A program made the position numbers and the translations under genes. The notes below the pieces were generated by a model that saw nothing but the letters and a program-made list of their open reading frames with translations, was not told the origin of the DNA and ran no database searches. Below, piece by piece: positions 7,991 to 9,987 of a stretch of 9,987 nt of DNA. Each line of letters begins with the position of its first letter. The first letter of the stretch is position 1. Source of the stretch: DASXRC01 sp036506495 (GTDB lineage: Bacteria; Actinomycetota; Actinomycetes; Mycobacteriales; Micromonosporaceae); contig DASXRQ010000231.1 in assembly GCA_036506495.1 (NCBI GenBank), forward strand, positions 1 to 9,987, in the 5' to 3' direction.

Positions 7991-9420
7991 AGGGCCGCCC
8001 CGAGGCGGCGCAGGCCGGGCAGAATCCGATCCGGTCGGATCGCGCCGTACCCGAGCACGAACCCGTCCGCACCGGCCGCGCGCGGTGAGCCGGCGTACGC
8101 GGACAGCGTGTGCACGGCAACCCCCGCCGCGGCCGCCCGGGCGGCGGCCGGCCGCACGTCGAGGTCCACTCCGGGCGCGAGGCGGGCGCATACGTGCAGC
8201 CCGGCGGCCGAGGGCAGCGGCTCCAGCCAGTCGGCCAGGTGCCGTTCGAGACCCGAGCGCACCAGGTCGTGCCGCAACGCGTACTCCTTGGTGGCCCTTC
8301 GGACGTGGCGGGCGAGCTGTCCCTCGTCGATGAAGCGCGCGAGTGCGGCCTGCGTGGTGAGTTCGCCGTGCCAGTCGGCGAGCCGTTTGGCGTTGCGCAA
8401 GGCACCCCGCAGCGACGCCGGTGCGACAAGGAATCCCAGGCGCAGCATCGGCAGCAAGGTCTTGGAGAAGGTTCCGACATAGATGACGCGACCGCCGCGA
8501 TCGAGGTTCTGCAGCGGCTCGAGCGGACGGTCGGAGAACCGGTACTCGCTGTCGTAGTCGTCCTCGACGATGGCCGCGTCGTGCCGCTCCGCCCAGGCGA
8601 GCAGCGCGGCCCGCCGGCCCAGAGACATCGCTGTGCCGAGCGGGAACTGGTGCGACGGCGTCACATAGACCAGCCGGGCCGCGTCCGGTAGGCGCGCCAC
8701 GTCCAGCCCCTCCGCGTCGACCGGTACGCCGATGACCCGCGCGCCGAGCGACCGGAACAGCTGCCGCGCCGGCGGGTAGCCCGGCTCCTCGACGGCGACA
8801 TAGGCTCCTGGCTCGATCAGCACCCGGCCGATGAGGTCCAGCGCCTGCTGTGCACCCTGGGTGACCAGAACGTCGTCCGCCGATGCGCGCACCGAGCGGG
8901 ACACCCCGACGTGCCTGGCGATCGCCGCCCGCAGCCCGGCGTGGCCGGCCGGTTCGCCGTAGCTCGCCGAACCGATCGCCGACGGCCGGAGTTCGCGGGC
9001 CACGAGCCGGCGCCACGTCTGGAACGGGAACAGTCCGGCGTCGGGCACGCCCACCCGCAGGTCGTACGCCGCGACCGCGGCCACCGGCGCCGGCGTAGGG
9101 ATCGACCGCCACACCGCGCGCGGGCGGACGCCGCCGACGGGTGCCGCCCTGGCGTCCGCCCGCGCCACGGTCGGGCCGACCGGCGCCGCGGACACGAACG
9201 TGCCGGCGCCCACCCGGCCGACGAGGAACCCCTCGGCGGTCAGCCGCTCGTACGCCACGGCCACGGTGTTGCGAGAGACCTCCAGCCGATGTGCCAGCTC
9301 TCGGGTGGGCGGCAGCCGTTCACCGGGCCGCAGCCGGCCGTCCAGGATCGCATCGAGCAGCTGCCGGTAGATCCGCGCGGTCAGGTCGCCGCGGCCGGCC
9401 AGGCTGACGTGAACGTCCAC
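7981..9420 (-). CDS. MocR-type regulator: GntR winged helix fused to aminotransferase-like domain
   Basis: The gene encodes 479 residues from a GTG at 9420-9418. Residues 10-75 are a GntR-type winged helix-turn-helix (LTARIYRQLLDAILDGRL, RLPPTRELAHRLEVSRNTVA, AYERLTAEGFLVGRVGAGTF). A variable linker follows (about 77-117), then a fold-type I aminotransferase-like domain to the end. The PLP lysine is K320 in YVGTFSKTLLP; YVTPSHQFPLGTAMS (about 252-266) and EDDYDSEYR (286-294) are standard cofactor-site motifs. MocR proteins bind PLP or an amino-compound adduct and control a nearby, often divergent, gene; here that is the AhpD-like gene. A TTG at 9444 would add eight residues, but TACGCT lies 7 bases before the GTG and family members begin near this point, so the GTG is preferred. 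PdxR-type control of vitamin B6 synthesis is one known role, but no pdxS or pdxT gene is present here. Confidence 0.92.
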   Translation of the reverse strand: MDVHVSLAGRGDLTARIYRQLLDAILDGRLRPGERLPPTRELAHRLEVSRNTVAVAYERLTAEGFLVGRVGAGTFVSAAPVGPTVARADARAAPVGGVRPRAVWRSIPTPAPVAAVAAYDLRVGVPDAGLFPFQTWRRLVARELRPSAIGSASYGEPAGHAGLRAAIARHVGVSRSVRASADDVLVTQGAQQALDLIGRVLIEPGAYVAVEEPGYPPARQLFRSLGARVIGVPVDAEGLDVARLPDAARLVYVTPSHQFPLGTAMSLGRRAALLAWAERHDAAIVEDDYDSEYRFSDRPLEPLQNLDRGGRVIYVGTFSKTLLPMLRLGFLVAPASLRGALRNAKRLADWHGELTTQAALARFIDEGQLARHVRRATKEYALRHDLVRSGLERHLADWLEPLPSAAGLHVCARLAPGVDLDVRPAAARAAAAGVAVHTLSAYAGSPRAAGADGFVLGYGAIRPDRILPGLRRLGAALAG

Positions 9421-9427
9421 CGGCGGG

Positions 9428-9433
9428 AGCGTA
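9428..9433 (-). promoter_or_regulatory. Candidate -10 element for a leaderless MocR transcript
   Basis: TACGCT on the minus strand is followed by 7 bases and the GTG at 9420. It supports the shorter start. The first ATTGGC box (9435-9440) is one base upstream of it, so a bound regulator would block polymerase. Confidence 0.42.
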
Positions 9434-9434
9434 C

Positions 9435-9481
9435 ATTGGCTCAATCAGTTTGGCCATTATTGGCACTTCTGGTCAGCCAAT
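9435..9481. promoter_or_regulatory. Cluster of TTGGC boxes, candidate MocR operator
   Basis: Four related boxes lie in 47 bases: ATTGGC at 9435-9440, TTTGGC at 9449-9454, ATTGGC at 9459-9464 and the inverted GCCAAT at 9476-9481. The last two form a perfect inverted repeat, ATTGGC-N11-GCCAAT (23 bases, centre 9470). The boxes lie between the two divergent candidate -10 elements: one abuts that of the regulator, and the inverted repeat ends 8 bases before that of the AhpD-like gene. Known MocR regulators bind direct or mixed repeats in divergent promoters, so autoregulation plus control of the neighbour is a reasonable inference. Confidence 0.5.
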
Positions 9482-9489
9482 CTGGCCCG

Positions 9490-9495
9490 TACGGT
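9490..9495 (+). promoter_or_regulatory. Candidate -10 element for a leaderless AhpD-like transcript
   Basis: TACGGT is followed by GATCTT and then the ATG at 9502. There is no Shine-Dalgarno. The -35 region would fall near 9467-9473, inside the ATTGGC-N11-GCCAAT inverted repeat. Confidence 0.45.
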
Positions 9496-9501
9496 GATCT
9501 T

Positions 9502-9969
9502 ATGACCGACACGACCACCCCTCGCATGGACATCGCCGCGCTGGCCCCGGCCGCGTACAAGGCGATGCTGACCCTGGACCGGGCCGCCCACCGGACCGAC
9601 CTGCCCAAGCCGCTCGTCGAGCTCGTCAAGCTGCGCGCCAGCCAGATCAACGGCTGTGCTTACTGCGTCGACATGCACAGCGCGGACGCGAAGTCCGGCG
9701 GCGAGAGCGACAACCGGCTGTTCGCGGTGGCGGTGTGGCAGGAGGCTCCGTTCTTCACCGAGACCGAGCGTGCGGCGTTCGCCCTCACCGAGGCGATGAC
9801 CCGGCTGAGCGAGACCGGCGACCGGGTGCCCGACGAGGTCTGGCACCGAGCGGCGAAGCACTTCGACGATCGGCTGCTGGCCGAGCTCGTCATGGTCATC
9901 GTGACCATCAACGCGTGGAACCGGATCTGCGTGACCACCCGCATGCTTCCCGAGTCCTACGAGGCCTGA
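9502..9969 (+). CDS. Carboxymuconolactone decarboxylase/AhpD-like protein
   Basis: The gene encodes 155 residues from an ATG. The core signature is complete: E40 (LVELVKLRASQ), then NGCAYCVDMHSADA with the redox pair C52 and C55 and H59. This E..C-x2-C-x3-H arrangement is that of the AhpD-type proton relay, so a thiol peroxidase or disulfide-reducing role is more likely than a true decarboxylase, which lacks the cysteine pair. The rest is helical (FFTETERAAFALTEAMTRLS, LLAELVMVIVTINAWNRICV), as usual for these all-alpha oligomers. Length fits the single-domain family. No AhpC gene lies nearby, so the partner and substrate are unknown. It is divergent from the MocR regulator, with 81 bases between, and that pairing suggests a regulator-target unit. 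Nothing is visible in the 18 bases after its stop. Confidence 0.93.
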   Translation: MTDTTTPRMDIAALAPAAYKAMLTLDRAAHRTDLPKPLVELVKLRASQINGCAYCVDMHSADAKSGGESDNRLFAVAVWQEAPFFTETERAAFALTEAMTRLSETGDRVPDEVWHRAAKHFDDRLLAELVMVIVTINAWNRICVTTRMLPESYEA

Positions 9970-9987
9970 TCCAGAAGTGAATCGGAT

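Noticed and set aside
7457..9112. 551-codon minus-strand open frame over the Nudix and MocR genes
   Set aside because: It runs in another frame of the MocR gene and antisense to Nudix; its translation is arginine/glycine/alanine rich without domain pattern.
9421..9444. TTG start adding eight residues to the MocR protein
   Set aside because: The TACGCT-N7-GTG arrangement and the family's usual N terminus favour 9420. It is not excluded; 5'-end mapping would decide.

Overview
This is a high-GC actinobacterial chromosomal segment. Codon third positions are strongly G/C, GTG and TTG starts are common, and several genes carry a TANNNT hexamer 6-7 bases before the start codon, as leaderless genes in actinobacteria do. 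The gene set (PPDK with a GGKTSHAAVV active site, an actinobacterial-type dGTPase, a MocR regulator divergent from an AhpD-like protein, a Phd/PIN toxin-antitoxin pair) fits a filamentous actinomycete, perhaps Micromonosporaceae. The family assignment is a guess from sequence style, not from a search.

Layout. 1-347 (+): the C-terminal part of an unrecognised protein with a proline-rich linker and a basic aromatic tail. 438-1123 (+): a two-gene type II toxin-antitoxin operon, a Phd/YefM-like antitoxin followed by a VapC-like PIN ribonuclease, with overlapping stop and start codons and an inverted repeat at its promoter. It faces a block of five minus-strand genes, which in transcription order are pyruvate phosphate dikinase (7361-4668), two small VOC (glyoxalase-fold) proteins (4555-4199 and 4143-3649), a dGTP triphosphohydrolase-like HD protein (3652-2405) and a ferredoxin-reductase-type FAD/NAD(P) oxidoreductase (2395-1136). 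The last three are tightly packed (4-base overlap, then a 9-base gap) and probably form one transcription unit; the PPDK and first VOC genes have their own ribosome binding sites and longer gaps. 7520-7984 (+): a Nudix hydrolase divergent from PPDK. It converges on a MocR-type regulator (9420-7981, -), the two stop codons overlapping inside the loop of a perfect hairpin. 9502-9969 (+): a carboxymuconolactone decarboxylase/AhpD-like protein divergent from the regulator. The 81-base gap between them carries four copies of a TTGGC-type box.

How the genes relate. PPDK serves the PEP/pyruvate node; dGTPase and Nudix proteins are nucleotide-cleaning enzymes; the two VOC proteins, the reductase and the AhpD-like protein suggest small-molecule or redox detoxification. 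Only the toxin-antitoxin pair and the MocR/AhpD-like pair are clear functional partnerships. The rest looks like ordinary core and semi-core chromosome. No RNA gene, transposon, phage gene, CRISPR array or origin was seen, and no stretch over 300 bases lacks a gene. No clearly novel system was found. The best leads are regulatory: the box cluster between the MocR and AhpD-like genes, the shared-stop hairpin, and the repeated leaderless signature.
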